Part shown: positions 1 to 7,928 of the stretch, one piece after another | Position numbering within the stretch: position 1 is the first letter of the stretch | Layout: the number at the start of each line of letters is the position of its first letter | Source of the DNA: Flavobacterium litorale | GTDB taxonomy: Bacteria > Bacteroidota > Bacteroidia > Flavobacteriales > Flavobacteriaceae | Assembly: GCF_019613795.1 (NCBI RefSeq) | Contig: NZ_CP080429.1 | Coordinates: 587,501-651,500, forward strand | Direction: 5' to 3' | Length of the DNA stretch: 64,000 nucleotides | Made by a program: the position numbers and the translations under genes | The notes under the pieces: generated by a model | The model's input: the letters and a program-made list of their open reading frames with translations, nothing else | Told to the model about the DNA's origin: nothing | Database searches by the model: none

Positions 1-1
1 C

Positions 2-430
2 CGCGAAAACAGGCTGTACCAAACCGATTGGCTAATGCGTTTTTATGGGTTTGAAGTACAAGAGTTATTAAACCCTAAAAACCCGCACCTTGATACGGAT
101 ATTGACCCTAAACTGAGCTGGGCACTCCGCAACATGGAACAATTTCCTGTGGATATTAATACTGCCGATTACCAAATGATATTGCGTATACCGGGTGTTG
201 GCGTACGGTCGGCACAAAAAATAGTGAAAGCACGTAAATTTGGTAAACTACGTAGCTACCAACTCAAAAAAATAGGCATTGCCTACAATCGCGCCAAACA
301 TTTTATACGTTGCGCCGATAGTCCATACTTAATCAGTGAGCCCGATTCGTTACACGTAAAAAACCTAATACTATCCGAAAGCAATAGTAAATACCTAAAA
401 ATAGCACAAAACCAATTAAGCCTATTTTAA
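2..430 (+). CDS. C-terminal part of a radical SAM DNA modification/repair protein (5' end outside window)
   Basis: The frame is open from base 2, so the start lies before the window. Visible are about 142 residues. They contain a helix-hairpin-helix stretch (VDINTADYQMILRIPGVGVR), whose RIPGVG core is typical of non-specific DNA-binding HhH motifs, and a basic tail ending in LSLF. Radical SAM proteins annotated as putative DNA modification/repair end this way and are usually followed by the gene type seen 2 bases downstream. The radical SAM CxxxCxxC site is not in the window, so the catalytic part is inferred from family and neighbour. Confidence 0.75.
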   Translation, partial: RENRLYQTDWLMRFYGFEVQELLNPKNPHLDTDIDPKLSWALRNMEQFPVDINTADYQMILRIPGVGVRSAQKIVKARKFGKLRSYQLKKIGIAYNRAKHFIRCADSPYLISEPDSLHVKNLILSESNSKYLKIAQNQLSLF

Positions 431-432
431 AC

Positions 433-1209
433 ATGGTAACCTACGTATTTGATGGATCGTTTGAAGGGTTGCTCACCTGTATATTCGAGTTTTACGAGCA
501 AAAACCCAAAGCAGTACAGCTTGTTTGGCAAAAGTATCATCAACCCACAATGCTACAAGAAACCACTACTATTATAAGTAGCGAGAGTAAAGCAACCCGT
601 GTGTGGAAAGGCTTGCAAAAAAAGCTATCGGCACAATGGCTAAAGCGTTTTTATATGGTACACCTCTCCGAGCTTCCGCAAGCATTTCAAGACCTATTTT
701 ATTTTGCATGCTATATTTTTGATAACCCGAAAGGTGCCGAAAGCAATTTTGGAAACGAGCATGTAATGGCTATTTCGAAAATAGAGAAAAAAATAATACG
801 CGAACGCCACCGTATGAAAGCCTTTATTCGATTTCAGAAAACCGCCGACGGGATGTACTATGCACCTGTTGAGCCCGATTTTAATGTATTGCCCCTAATA
901 GGTACTTTTTTTAAAAACCGATATGCCGACCAAAAATGGATAATATACGATGTAAAGCGTAAGTATGGTTTGTATTATGACCTGCATACGGTAACCGAAA
1001 TATCATACGAATTTGTAGCAGCAATAGACCCCAAAAAAGTAAACCTGCCAACAGAGCTAATAGATAGCCGAGAAGAACTAGCATCACTACTTTGGAAGGA
1101 TTATTTTAATAGCACAAATATACCCGCACGCAAAAACATGAAACTCCATTTGCAACACGTACCTAAACGATATTGGAAATATTTGAACGAAAAAGAGGGC
1201 AAAAACTAG
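433..1209 (+). CDS. TIGR03915/DUF4130 family probable DNA metabolism protein
   Basis: A 258-residue protein whose ATG follows the previous stop by 2 bases, so the pair is probably co-transcribed. The length, the N-terminal YVFDGSFEGLLTCIFEFYEQ, the central RERHRMKAFIRFQ and the DVKRKYGLYYDL region match my memory of the DUF4130 family, which pairs with radical SAM DNA-repair proteins across bacteria. The C-terminal region is thought to be related to uracil-DNA glycosylases. The function is inferred to be DNA repair or base modification. The reaction is not known to me. Confidence 0.75.
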   Translation: MVTYVFDGSFEGLLTCIFEFYEQKPKAVQLVWQKYHQPTMLQETTTIISSESKATRVWKGLQKKLSAQWLKRFYMVHLSELPQAFQDLFYFACYIFDNPKGAESNFGNEHVMAISKIEKKIIRERHRMKAFIRFQKTADGMYYAPVEPDFNVLPLIGTFFKNRYADQKWIIYDVKRKYGLYYDLHTVTEISYEFVAAIDPKKVNLPTELIDSREELASLLWKDYFNSTNIPARKNMKLHLQHVPKRYWKYLNEKEGKN

Positions 1210-1291
1210 ATACAAACAGCATATTAAGCAATTTTACACCTAAAGAGGGCTTTAGCGACAACGACACCTCAAGCAACTAAAAATCAATACA

Positions 1292-1334
1292 CTATACTAT
1301 TTACACATCAGAAAATGAAATACAAATAGTATAG
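1292..1334. repeat. Perfect 11-bp inverted repeat in intergenic DNA
   Basis: CTATACTATTT at 1292-1302 is the exact reverse complement of AAATAGTATAG at 1324-1334, with a 21-base spacer. The flanking DNA repeats TATAGAC twice more (about 1331-1347). There is no T-run, so it is not an obvious terminator. It lies about 110 bases before a small gene and could be an operator or a decayed repeat. Confidence 0.45.
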
Positions 1335-1446
1335 ACAAAGTATAGACAACGCTATGTTGGACTATTTAATACGTAATGATTTTTATAACTTGCCATTTGG
1401 CAATAATGCAAAAAATTATATACCATACTAAACAATCGCAAAAATT

Positions 1447-1827
1447 ATGTCTGCTCTACTAGACCCTATTTCATTTCGTCTAGGCATTTTAAAACAAGCT
1501 ACCCTAATTTTATTCAAACGCAAAAAAAACATTAAGCTATTGCAGTTTAATTACGTATGCGACAGAGAGAGTAAAAACACTATAGTTGTGCGCTATAATT
1601 TTGAGAATGTTTTATGGTATGAGTTCGATAACAGAAAAACATTTAGCAATCGCCAAGTAATATATCGCCCCGATACCGGAGAAAAAGAATTACACTTAAC
1701 CGTATATGGATTATTCAATAAAAAAAAATATACCATAGTAGTACAAGCCAACAAAATAAGTATACTGGGTATTATAAACCGTAAAAATAAAAACAGGGTA
1801 ATATACGACCATACAAAAATTAAATAG
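1447..1827 (+). CDS. Hypothetical protein, 126 aa
   Basis: I do not recognise this protein. It is basic and rich in alternating hydrophobic and charged residues (TIVVRYNFENVLWYEF, ELHLTVYGLF, YTIVVQANKISILGII), which suggests a small beta-rich fold. There is no signal peptide or membrane segment. It stands alone between the DNA-repair pair and the tRNA gene, with about 240 bases of non-coding DNA upstream. It is probably the last chromosomal gene before the islands. Confidence 0.5.
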   Translation: MSALLDPISFRLGILKQATLILFKRKKNIKLLQFNYVCDRESKNTIVVRYNFENVLWYEFDNRKTFSNRQVIYRPDTGEKELHLTVYGLFNKKKYTIVVQANKISILGIINRKNKNRVIYDHTKIK

Positions 1828-2011
1828 TAACCGCAAAGCACAGTTGCAGCCATAACAGAAATAAAAACGCAAATACACAGCGTACCCCTTCCTAAAACCA
1901 GTCTTATTTGTATATCAATATGTTATAAAATATTGAGCAGAACAGACTAAATATTATTACATTTTATTTGCGCCAAACAAAAAATAGCTGTAATATTGCA
2001 ACCTCAAAACT

Positions 2012-2085
2012 GGTCCTATAGCTCAGTTGGTTAGAGCACCTGACTCATAATCAGGTGGTCCTTGGTTCGAGCCCAAGTGGGACCA
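2012..2085 (+). tRNA. tRNA-Met (anticodon CAT), island attachment gene
   Basis: The sequence folds as a full cloverleaf. The acceptor strands are GGTCCTA and TGGGACC, the D-arm is GCTCAGTTGGTTAGAGC, the anticodon stem is CCTGA/TCAGG with loop CTCATAA (CAT at 2046-2048), and the T-arm is CTTGG/CCAAG around TTCGAGC. Lack of the initiator hallmarks (C1-A72, three G-C pairs in the anticodon stem) points to elongator Met. A CAT tRNA modified to read ATA (Ile2) cannot be excluded. The CCA end is not encoded. The 3' half is repeated at 24343 and 46662, which shows the gene is an integration site. Confidence 0.93.
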
Positions 2086-2095
2086 CAAGTAAAAT
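2042..2095. repeat. att copy 1 (left end of island 1, within tRNA-Met)
   Basis: The sequence begins GACTCATAATCAGG in the anticodon arm and continues through the tRNA 3' end to AAGTAAAAT. It matches 24343-24396 in 52 of 54 positions and 46662-46707 in 45 of 46 positions. The copy-1 differences are two T-stem bases, CTTGG/CCAAG here versus CCTGG/CCAGG in copy 2. Confidence 0.9.
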
Positions 2096-2096
2096 C

Positions 2097-2127
2097 AAGC
2101 CTTACAGAGATGTAGGGCTTTTTTTGT
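2097..2127 (+). terminator. Rho-independent terminator after tRNA-Met
   Basis: AAGCCTTACA (2097-2106) and TGTAGGGCTT (2111-2120) form a stem with one G-T pair and a GAGA loop, followed by a T-run. The hairpin at 46713-46740 after att copy 3 has nearly the same stem, which suggests both descend from the original tRNA terminator. Confidence 0.8.
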
Positions 2128-2134
2128 GCTTTCA

Positions 2135-2157
2135 GGTTAAACATAGGTTAAACATTT
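2135..2157. repeat. Island 1 left paired repeat (candidate integrase arm sites)
   Basis: GGTTAAACATA-GGTTAAACATTT is two tandem copies of GGTTAAACAT. The identical 23-base string recurs in the same orientation at 24210-24232, the other end of island 1. Tandem short repeats just inside both att sites are typical of arm-type integrase binding sites. Confidence 0.75.
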
Positions 2158-2180
2158 ATATATTTTATTAAGTTTGAAAT

Positions 2181-3035
2181 ATGAAAAGTACAGCAGAAAA
2201 TCCATTTGCATTTTTTGAATGGTATTTAAAAAAGCAGATTGAACTAGACCTTGAGGAATTCTATAAAAATATAACTGAAGAGTTGTATTTTAATAACGTA
2301 GATGAGATTGATAAGAAAACTCATAAAGTTAGGGTTTTAAATATTAGTCATAAAGACAATATAGATTCCGAATATCTAACGTTTTCCTTTGAAGGCTCAA
2401 TTAAAAGAAAACTCAATAATGAAACTCAAAACTCAATTAATTTTCTTGAACAAGAGTTTCAAAAAAGATTTTCTGACAAAAAAGAAGTTAAAGCCTATGC
2501 TGACTTTTTAAGAATCAAAATTAAACATATTGAATCCTTTAATGCTTTTAAGGAGTTTCATTTTTTAAATGATTATTTATCTCAAATAAAAGATACCATC
2601 AATAGATATTCTACTGAGGTAAAGTTATATGGGTTTACACCATCATTTGAATTATTGGCTGAAAATGAAAAAGAACAGCAAGATAAAATACAGAAGTTAT
2701 ATGAATCACTAACAGAATCCCCATCTTTAATAAATGCAACAAAACAGGAATTTTTTAATGCGTTTACAGGAAAAGAGGTAGCATATGGAATCCATTGGCT
2801 AGTTATTGGTAAAAACAAAAGAGTTTCAAAACCTTCATTATTTCACTTTGTAATTAAGCTCATAGATGAAAATCATTTAAGCCCAAGCATTATTCATGAC
2901 CTAAATAAATACGTGCTTTATACATTTAGAGATAATAATGGAGAAGAGCTTAAAAACTTAAAACAATCTAAATCGTATGTGTCTAAAAATCCAACTCAGA
3001 AGGATAGAATAGAAAACATAATTTCTTCACTTTAA
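2181..3035 (+). CDS. Hypothetical island protein, 284 aa
   Basis: This is the first gene inside island 1. It is charged and mostly helical (FFEWYLKKQIELDLEEFYK), with no signal peptide or membrane segment. The C-terminal part (EFFNAFTGKEVAYGIHWLV, then FHFVIKLIDENHL and KSYVSKNP) has the general layout seen in RteC-like proteins near Bacteroidetes integrases. The resemblance is too weak to assign. Its position beside the excisionase, Rep-like and integrase genes suggests a role in element maintenance or its regulation. Confidence 0.6.
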   Translation: MKSTAENPFAFFEWYLKKQIELDLEEFYKNITEELYFNNVDEIDKKTHKVRVLNISHKDNIDSEYLTFSFEGSIKRKLNNETQNSINFLEQEFQKRFSDKKEVKAYADFLRIKIKHIESFNAFKEFHFLNDYLSQIKDTINRYSTEVKLYGFTPSFELLAENEKEQQDKIQKLYESLTESPSLINATKQEFFNAFTGKEVAYGIHWLVIGKNKRVSKPSLFHFVIKLIDENHLSPSIIHDLNKYVLYTFRDNNGEELKNLKQSKSYVSKNPTQKDRIENIISSL

Positions 3036-3042
3036 AAATAGC

Positions 3043-3069
3043 TTTACTATACAGTCTAGGTATAGTAAA
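3043..3069. promoter_or_regulatory. Perfect 10-bp inverted repeat before the excisionase-like gene
   Basis: TTTACTATAC (3043-3052) and GTATAGTAAA (3060-3069) are exact reverse complements around a 7-base spacer. No T-run follows, so an operator is more likely than a terminator. It lies 80 bases upstream of the helix-turn-helix gene at 3149, which may bind it. Confidence 0.45.
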
Positions 3070-3148
3070 AGTATGTAAGGCTATAAAGCCCATTTCTTTG
3101 TTTCAACAATAACAAGGATATGGCCATATCCATAATTCATTTGAAATT

Positions 3149-3436
3149 ATGGAATTTATCCAACAACAATTAAAGGAGATTACAGCTTTATTAAAAAAGC
3201 AAAATTTATTAGAAAAAGAATTTTTTACACTTGAAGAAGCAGCTCTGTATTTGGGGCAATCCAAGAGTAGTATTTACAAACTTACTAGCAAAAAGGAAAT
3301 TCCTTTCTATGTGCCAGGTGGTAAGATGATTTACTTCCGTAAACCTGAACTTGATGCATGGATTATTGACAGTAAAGTTGAAACTGTTGATGAGCTTGAA
3401 TTAAGCATAGACCAATATCTATCTCAAAAAGCATAA
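3149..3436 (+). CDS. Excisionase-like helix-turn-helix protein, 95 aa
   Basis: After a short helical lead the protein has the standard HTH_17/excisionase layout: FFTLEEAALYLGQSKSSIYK forms the helix-turn-helix (about residues 25-45), and IPFYVPGGKMIYFRKPELDA the wing and following helix. Such proteins either bend DNA for excision or regulate element genes. It is 3 bases upstream of the Rep-like gene and 1 kb from the integrase, which fits an accessory role in excision and replication of island 1. Confidence 0.8.
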   Translation: MEFIQQQLKEITALLKKQNLLEKEFFTLEEAALYLGQSKSSIYKLTSKKEIPFYVPGGKMIYFRKPELDAWIIDSKVETVDELELSIDQYLSQKA

Positions 3437-3439
3437 GCT

Positions 3440-4342
3440 ATGATAGATTTTGTCAAAATCCTTTACAAGGACAAATCAGAATTTGAGCCTTATGTTAATG
3501 ACCCTGATAATTTTCCTGAGTTAATTCAAGTTTTAGAGCGACACTCTGGTGAGATACGTTATCCACATAAAACTAACTTGGAAACTATGGATGTCGTAAT
3601 TGCTCAAAAGTATGGATATATAAAAAATTCGCTTCACAAGTTGTACAACTATTTAGTGTATAGAGAAAATGCAAATTATAATGATTTTACATATTCTAAT
3701 TTATGTGAAAGTATAGAGTACCTGGGCATGAACCTTCCAGACATTGCTTTTACAGGAATTACTCAACTTGAATTTGGCTTTAACATATGTGTTAGTAAAC
3801 CAGCAGAACAAATTATAAGGGAAAATGTTCTCATGCATAAGTATAAAAACTATAATCACAATAAACAATATGATGGAAAAGGAGAATTAAAAAGGTTTGA
3901 CCATTCAAATTATTTAGTTAAGATTTATGACAAAGCGAAACAGTATTCAAAAGAATTTGACATTCATCATAATATTTTAAGGTTTGAAATAAGACATACA
4001 AGAAGAAGAGACTTAAATGACCTAGGGGTTTTTAATCTAAATGACTTAAGAAACAAAGATAATCTTCAAAGGTTATTTGAAAATGCAATAATGAGATTTG
4101 ACAAAATGCAAATTATAGATAGCATTTTAGAGGAATCCATTGAACCAGAAGACTTTCAGAAATTAATAAGATTTAAGAATCCTGAATATTGGCAAGAAGA
4201 AATTAAAGAGAAATCAGGAACCTTTAAAATGAGGCGTAGAAATGAGTTCAATGCTCTGATAGAGAAATATAGTCTTAATTCCACTAAAAATGAATTAAGA
4301 AGACTCTTAATAGAGAAGTTTAATCACCTAATTAATAACTAA
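3440..4342 (+). CDS. Rep-like protein (possible rolling-circle replication initiator or mobilization factor), 300 aa
   Basis: The protein has an internal LVKIYDKAKQY followed by LRFEIRHTRRRDL, a pattern seen in phage/plasmid gene II/X and Rep_trans-type replication proteins, plus ITQLEFGFNI in the middle. These proteins are common next to integrases in Bacteroidetes elements and usually carry no better name. The expected HUH histidine pair cannot be placed with confidence. The start follows the excisionase stop by 3 bases, so the two are one operon. Function is inferred, not shown. Confidence 0.55.
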   Translation: MIDFVKILYKDKSEFEPYVNDPDNFPELIQVLERHSGEIRYPHKTNLETMDVVIAQKYGYIKNSLHKLYNYLVYRENANYNDFTYSNLCESIEYLGMNLPDIAFTGITQLEFGFNICVSKPAEQIIRENVLMHKYKNYNHNKQYDGKGELKRFDHSNYLVKIYDKAKQYSKEFDIHHNILRFEIRHTRRRDLNDLGVFNLNDLRNKDNLQRLFENAIMRFDKMQIIDSILEESIEPEDFQKLIRFKNPEYWQEEIKEKSGTFKMRRRNEFNALIEKYSLNSTKNELRRLLIEKFNHLINN

Positions 4343-4401
4343 AATGTTATGTTTTCCATACGTATTATATATGGATTTTATAACACTTAAACAATAAAGC
4401 A

Positions 4402-5634
4402 ATGGCAAGCATCAAAATATTACTTAGAAATAAACCTAATAAAGAAGGACAGTATCCAGTCGTTTTAAAAATTATAAAGGATAGAAAACCCAAAGTAATT
4501 ACACTAGGTATTAGCTGTTTAAAAAAAGATTGGGATGAAGTTAATGGTCAATTCAAAAAGAGTGAGAAGAATTATTTACAAAGGAATAGGGCTTTACTTA
4601 AAAAGAAAGAGCAAGCATTAAAAATCATAGATGATTTTTTTCTTGAAGGTATTGATTTCACACTTAACCAGTTTGAGGCAAAATTTAGAGGCAGAAAGTC
4701 TTCAAAAGTTACAGTTGCAGAGTTCTGGAATGAAAAAATAGAAGACTTTATAAAGGCTGGAAGAATAGGAAATTCAAAGCCATACCAAGATACATACAAC
4801 TCATTCTTTAAATTCCAAAAAAATAAAAATCTAGTTTTTAGAGAAATTACACCTGCATTATTAGATAAGTATGAAACTTATTTAAGGAGCAATAATAATT
4901 CTAATGGAGGGATAGGTATAAAAATGAGAACAATTAGAGCGCTTTATAATTATGCTATTAAGAATGGTGTGGTAGATGAAAAGTATTATCCGTTCAAAAT
5001 TTATAAAATTTCAAAGTTTAAAACTGTTGGAGCGAAAAAGGCATTGACTAGAAATGAAATGAAGCTAATGGAGGCTATTGATATAATTAAATACCCACAT
5101 CTAACAAACACTAGAAACTACTTGATTTTTAGTTATTACATGGGTGGAATGAACTTCGTAGATATGATGAAGCTGAAATGGGAAAACATTCAAGGGGATA
5201 GAATTTTTTATACACGTTCTAAAACTAAAGGCAGATTTTCTGTGAAAATGTTAGAACCAGTAAAGCAAATAGTCACTTACTATAAATCACAAAATAGACC
5301 GACAGATTATGTGTTTCCTATATTGCTTAAAGATAACTTAACACCAATGCAAATTGATAATAGAAAACACAAAACTTTGAGAAAATTCAATAAGCAACTA
5401 AAAGAGATAGCTGATATTCAAGGGCTAGAACAAAATGTAACTTCTTATGTTATTAGACACAGTTTTGCTACCAATTTAAAGTTTGCAGGTATTTCAACAG
5501 ATGTAATTGGAAAATCTATGGGACATCATGATGTAAGTGTCACACAAGCCTATCTCAAAGAGTTTAAAGATGATATTATTGATGATGCAATGTCAAAACT
5601 TTTGGAAGAACCCAAGCTGAAATATGCTTCATAA
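4402..5634 (+). CDS. int: Tyrosine recombinase/integrase of island 1, 410 aa
   Basis: Full-length Bacteroidetes-type integrase. It has an N-terminal arm-binding domain (about 1-90, NKEGQYPVVLKIIKDRKPKV), a SAM-like core-binding domain (about 100-200) and a catalytic domain (about 215-400). The catalytic residues seen are Arg352 in VIRHSFAT, His375 in SMGHHD and the nucleophile Tyr384 in VTQAYL. The box I arginine appears replaced by Asn in YMGGMNFVD, as in many relatives. It should recombine the tRNA-Met att site. An intact frame agrees with island 1 being the younger insertion. Confidence 0.95.
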   Translation: MASIKILLRNKPNKEGQYPVVLKIIKDRKPKVITLGISCLKKDWDEVNGQFKKSEKNYLQRNRALLKKKEQALKIIDDFFLEGIDFTLNQFEAKFRGRKSSKVTVAEFWNEKIEDFIKAGRIGNSKPYQDTYNSFFKFQKNKNLVFREITPALLDKYETYLRSNNNSNGGIGIKMRTIRALYNYAIKNGVVDEKYYPFKIYKISKFKTVGAKKALTRNEMKLMEAIDIIKYPHLTNTRNYLIFSYYMGGMNFVDMMKLKWENIQGDRIFYTRSKTKGRFSVKMLEPVKQIVTYYKSQNRPTDYVFPILLKDNLTPMQIDNRKHKTLRKFNKQLKEIADIQGLEQNVTSYVIRHSFATNLKFAGISTDVIGKSMGHHDVSVTQAYLKEFKDDIIDDAMSKLLEEPKLKYAS

Positions 5635-5643
5635 TTATTCAAG

Positions 5644-5673
5644 AAAGACTCTCAAATAGTGAGGGTCTTTTTA
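5644..5673 (+). terminator. Terminator after integrase
   Basis: AAAGACTCTCA and TGAGGGTCTTTTT form a stem with one G-T pair around AATAG, followed by T's, 10 bases after the integrase stop. Confidence 0.75.
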
Positions 5674-5747
5674 GTTACAGAAAGAATCTAATCAGATAGA
5701 ACTTAAAAATAACTCATAAAAATATTAACCTTTTTAAATATAAGATT

Positions 5748-6632
5748 ATGCAATTAAAACAAAGTAAAAGACAAAATGTAAAACTCAGATTAGGAATATC
5801 TGGACCAAGTGGATTTGGTAAAACACACTCAGCTTTATTATTAGCTTTTGGTATGACACAAGATTGGAGTAAGGTAGCTGTAATAGATTCAGAAAACTCT
5901 TCAGCCTCATTGTATTCAGACTTAGGGAACTTTAATGTATTAGACTTACAAGCACCTTATTCACCTGAGAGGTATATACAAGCCATTGAAGTTTGCGAAA
6001 AATCAGGAATTGAAGTCATTGTAATTGATAGTATAACACATGAATGGCAAGGAAAAGGAGGTTGTTTACAAATACATGAACAGTTAGGTGGTAGATTTCA
6101 AGATTGGGCAAAAGTTACACCAAGGCATCAATCTTTTATTGATAAAATTTTGCAATCAACTTGTCATATAATTACAACAGCTAGAACAAAAATTGATTAC
6201 TCATTAGATGTTGGCTCTAATGGTAAAACTCAAGTGATGAAACATGGCACTAAAGAAATTACCAGAGAGGGATTTGAGTATGAGCTGACAGTCAATTTTG
6301 AATTGGTAAATGACCAACATTTAGCTAAAAGTAGTAAGGATAGAACAGGCTTATTTATGAATAAACCAGAGTTTATTATTACTACTAAAACAGGGGAAAG
6401 ATTGTTGAAATGGTGTAATGCTGAACCTGTAACTTCAAAAAATGTTTTAAAACGTATTAATGAGTGTTTATCCATAAGTGAATTGATGAATCTATATAAA
6501 GAGTTTCCACAATTTCAACAGTCATTAAATGCTCAATATCAGAGTAAAAAACAACAATTAGAGAATTTAGTTAAACCAGAAAATTTTAGTTCAAATGGAA
6601 TTAGTAAAAGTACACCACAGTCAGGACAATAA
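5748..6632 (+). CDS. Sak4-like P-loop ATPase (AAA_24), phage-type recombination protein, 294 aa
   Basis: Walker A is GPSGFGKT (19-26) and Walker B is VIVIDS (90-95), followed by ITHEWQGKGG, as in phage nucleotide-binding proteins related to RecA (Sak4 group). These promote single-strand annealing or recombination with a single-strand binding protein. The C-terminal 50 residues are helical and charged. The next gene starts 37 bases before this stop, so expression is coupled. In an island without phage structural genes, it may help the element recombine or replicate after excision. Confidence 0.75.
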   Translation: MQLKQSKRQNVKLRLGISGPSGFGKTHSALLLAFGMTQDWSKVAVIDSENSSASLYSDLGNFNVLDLQAPYSPERYIQAIEVCEKSGIEVIVIDSITHEWQGKGGCLQIHEQLGGRFQDWAKVTPRHQSFIDKILQSTCHIITTARTKIDYSLDVGSNGKTQVMKHGTKEITREGFEYELTVNFELVNDQHLAKSSKDRTGLFMNKPEFIITTKTGERLLKWCNAEPVTSKNVLKRINECLSISELMNLYKEFPQFQQSLNAQYQSKKQQLENLVKPENFSSNGISKSTPQSGQ

Positions 6633-7623
6633 TATATCTTCTCCTTTTGATGGTATAAAACAATCTGTTACAGAATTGAGAGTACCATCAGAAAGAGATA
6701 AGTATAAAATCAACCCATTCATTGAGGCTAACACAAAAGAGGTTAGCCTCTCTCATTTAAGGCAAGACAATATCATTCCTGTGTTTGCCAAAGACAATGA
6801 AAGAACCATAGCGCATCAAGAATTTATTGAAATAGCACAAGAGTGTGTAGGTAATGTCTTTAACCATCAGCAAATAGATATACCTGAAATAAGGGTAAGT
6901 CATGAGATTGAGGGCAGAACAAGTGATGCCATTCACAAATCAGCAAAAGAATTGTTAGAACATGAGAAAACTCAATATTTTGAGAGAATGGCATTTGTGA
7001 TTAGAATACCATCAATAAAAGGAACCATTAATGGTAATGCTCTTTCCTTGATGGTTGGTGGAGTTAGGTCTTACAACCATGAAAACCTTTATAGTAAGAA
7101 AACATATGAAAAGTTTAAATTCTTTATTGGATTTCAAAATATGGTATGCTGTAACCTATGTATTTCTTCAGATGGTTTTACTTCAGAAATGAGAGTAGGA
7201 AGCTATGAAGAACTTCAGCATAAGATTACTGAAGTAATAAATGGTTATGAAGCTGAAACTCATTTAAAAGCAATGAGAGAACTCACTCAAAAAAGTTTAA
7301 CAGAACATCAGTTTGCTCAATTAATAGGGAAAACCAGATTATATAATTATTTACCTAAAGACCAAAGAAAGGAATTACCACAAATGGACTTTGCAGATAG
7401 ACAAATGAATACTATTGCAAAGGATTATTATGAGGATAAGAGTTTTTGCAAAGATGAAAATGGAAACATCAACTTATGGAATGTTTATAATCTCTTTACA
7501 TCAGCTAATAAGAGTTCTTATATAGATTCTTTTCTGGATAGAACTGTTAATGCTTTTGATTTTTCAAATGGATTGGCACAAACTCTCAATGGGGATTCCA
7601 AGTACTCTTGGTTTTTAAGTTGA
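6595..7623 (+). CDS. DUF3871 family protein, 342 aa
   Basis: The length and the segments NPFIEANTKEVSLSHLRQDN, IPVFAKDNERTIAHQEF and AFVIRIPSIKGTINGNALS match my memory of DUF3871, a Bacteroidetes mobile-element family found beside Sak4-like ATPases. Its function is unknown. The association suggests DNA recombination or replication. The reading frame overlaps the upstream gene by 38 bases. No membrane or signal sequence is present. Confidence 0.7.
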   Translation: MELVKVHHSQDNNISSPFDGIKQSVTELRVPSERDKYKINPFIEANTKEVSLSHLRQDNIIPVFAKDNERTIAHQEFIEIAQECVGNVFNHQQIDIPEIRVSHEIEGRTSDAIHKSAKELLEHEKTQYFERMAFVIRIPSIKGTINGNALSLMVGGVRSYNHENLYSKKTYEKFKFFIGFQNMVCCNLCISSDGFTSEMRVGSYEELQHKITEVINGYEAETHLKAMRELTQKSLTEHQFAQLIGKTRLYNYLPKDQRKELPQMDFADRQMNTIAKDYYEDKSFCKDENGNINLWNVYNLFTSANKSSYIDSFLDRTVNAFDFSNGLAQTLNGDSKYSWFLS

Positions 7624-7634
7624 GTTGAAAGATG

Positions 7635-7660
7635 CCCAATTTCTTTTATTAGAGATTGGG
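7635..7660. terminator. Bidirectional terminator between convergent genes
   Basis: CCCAAT (7635-7640) and ATTGGG (7655-7660) pair, with extra TTC/GAG pairing inside. It lies between the stop at 7623 and the convergent stop at 7661. Confidence 0.5.
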
Positions 7661-7822
7661 TTATTTCAATTTTTCAATACTCTGTTTGGAATAAAAATAA
7701 GCATTACCACGTTTTTCAAACTCAAGCTTTCCTTGAATTCTAAGGTGCATTAAATCGCAGCTTTTTATCTTTGCAGCCTTTTGTGCCTCTTTACTAGAAA
7801 GCCATTTTGGATTACCCCTCAT
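7661..7822 (-). CDS. Small excisionase-like helix-turn-helix protein, 53 aa
   Basis: The reverse strand encodes a 53-residue protein with start ATG at 7822 and TAA at 7661. WLSSKEAQKAAKIKSCDLMH is a helix-turn-helix, and GKLEFEKRGNAYFYSKQSIE the wing and last helix, the usual MerR/excisionase-like layout. It is divergent from dndC, sharing a 106-base intergenic region, so it may regulate the dnd operon. The protein is short but complete for this fold. Confidence 0.65.
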   Translation of the reverse strand: MRGNPKWLSSKEAQKAAKIKSCDLMHLRIQGKLEFEKRGNAYFYSKQSIEKLK

Positions 7823-7928
7823 TTAGTTGTTCCTGAATTTTATTTTGATAACTTTTACTAGTTTAAAATTACAATAAATATTGAGTTACTTTTAGTGTTA
7901 ATAATTTAATTACTAATAAATACAACCC

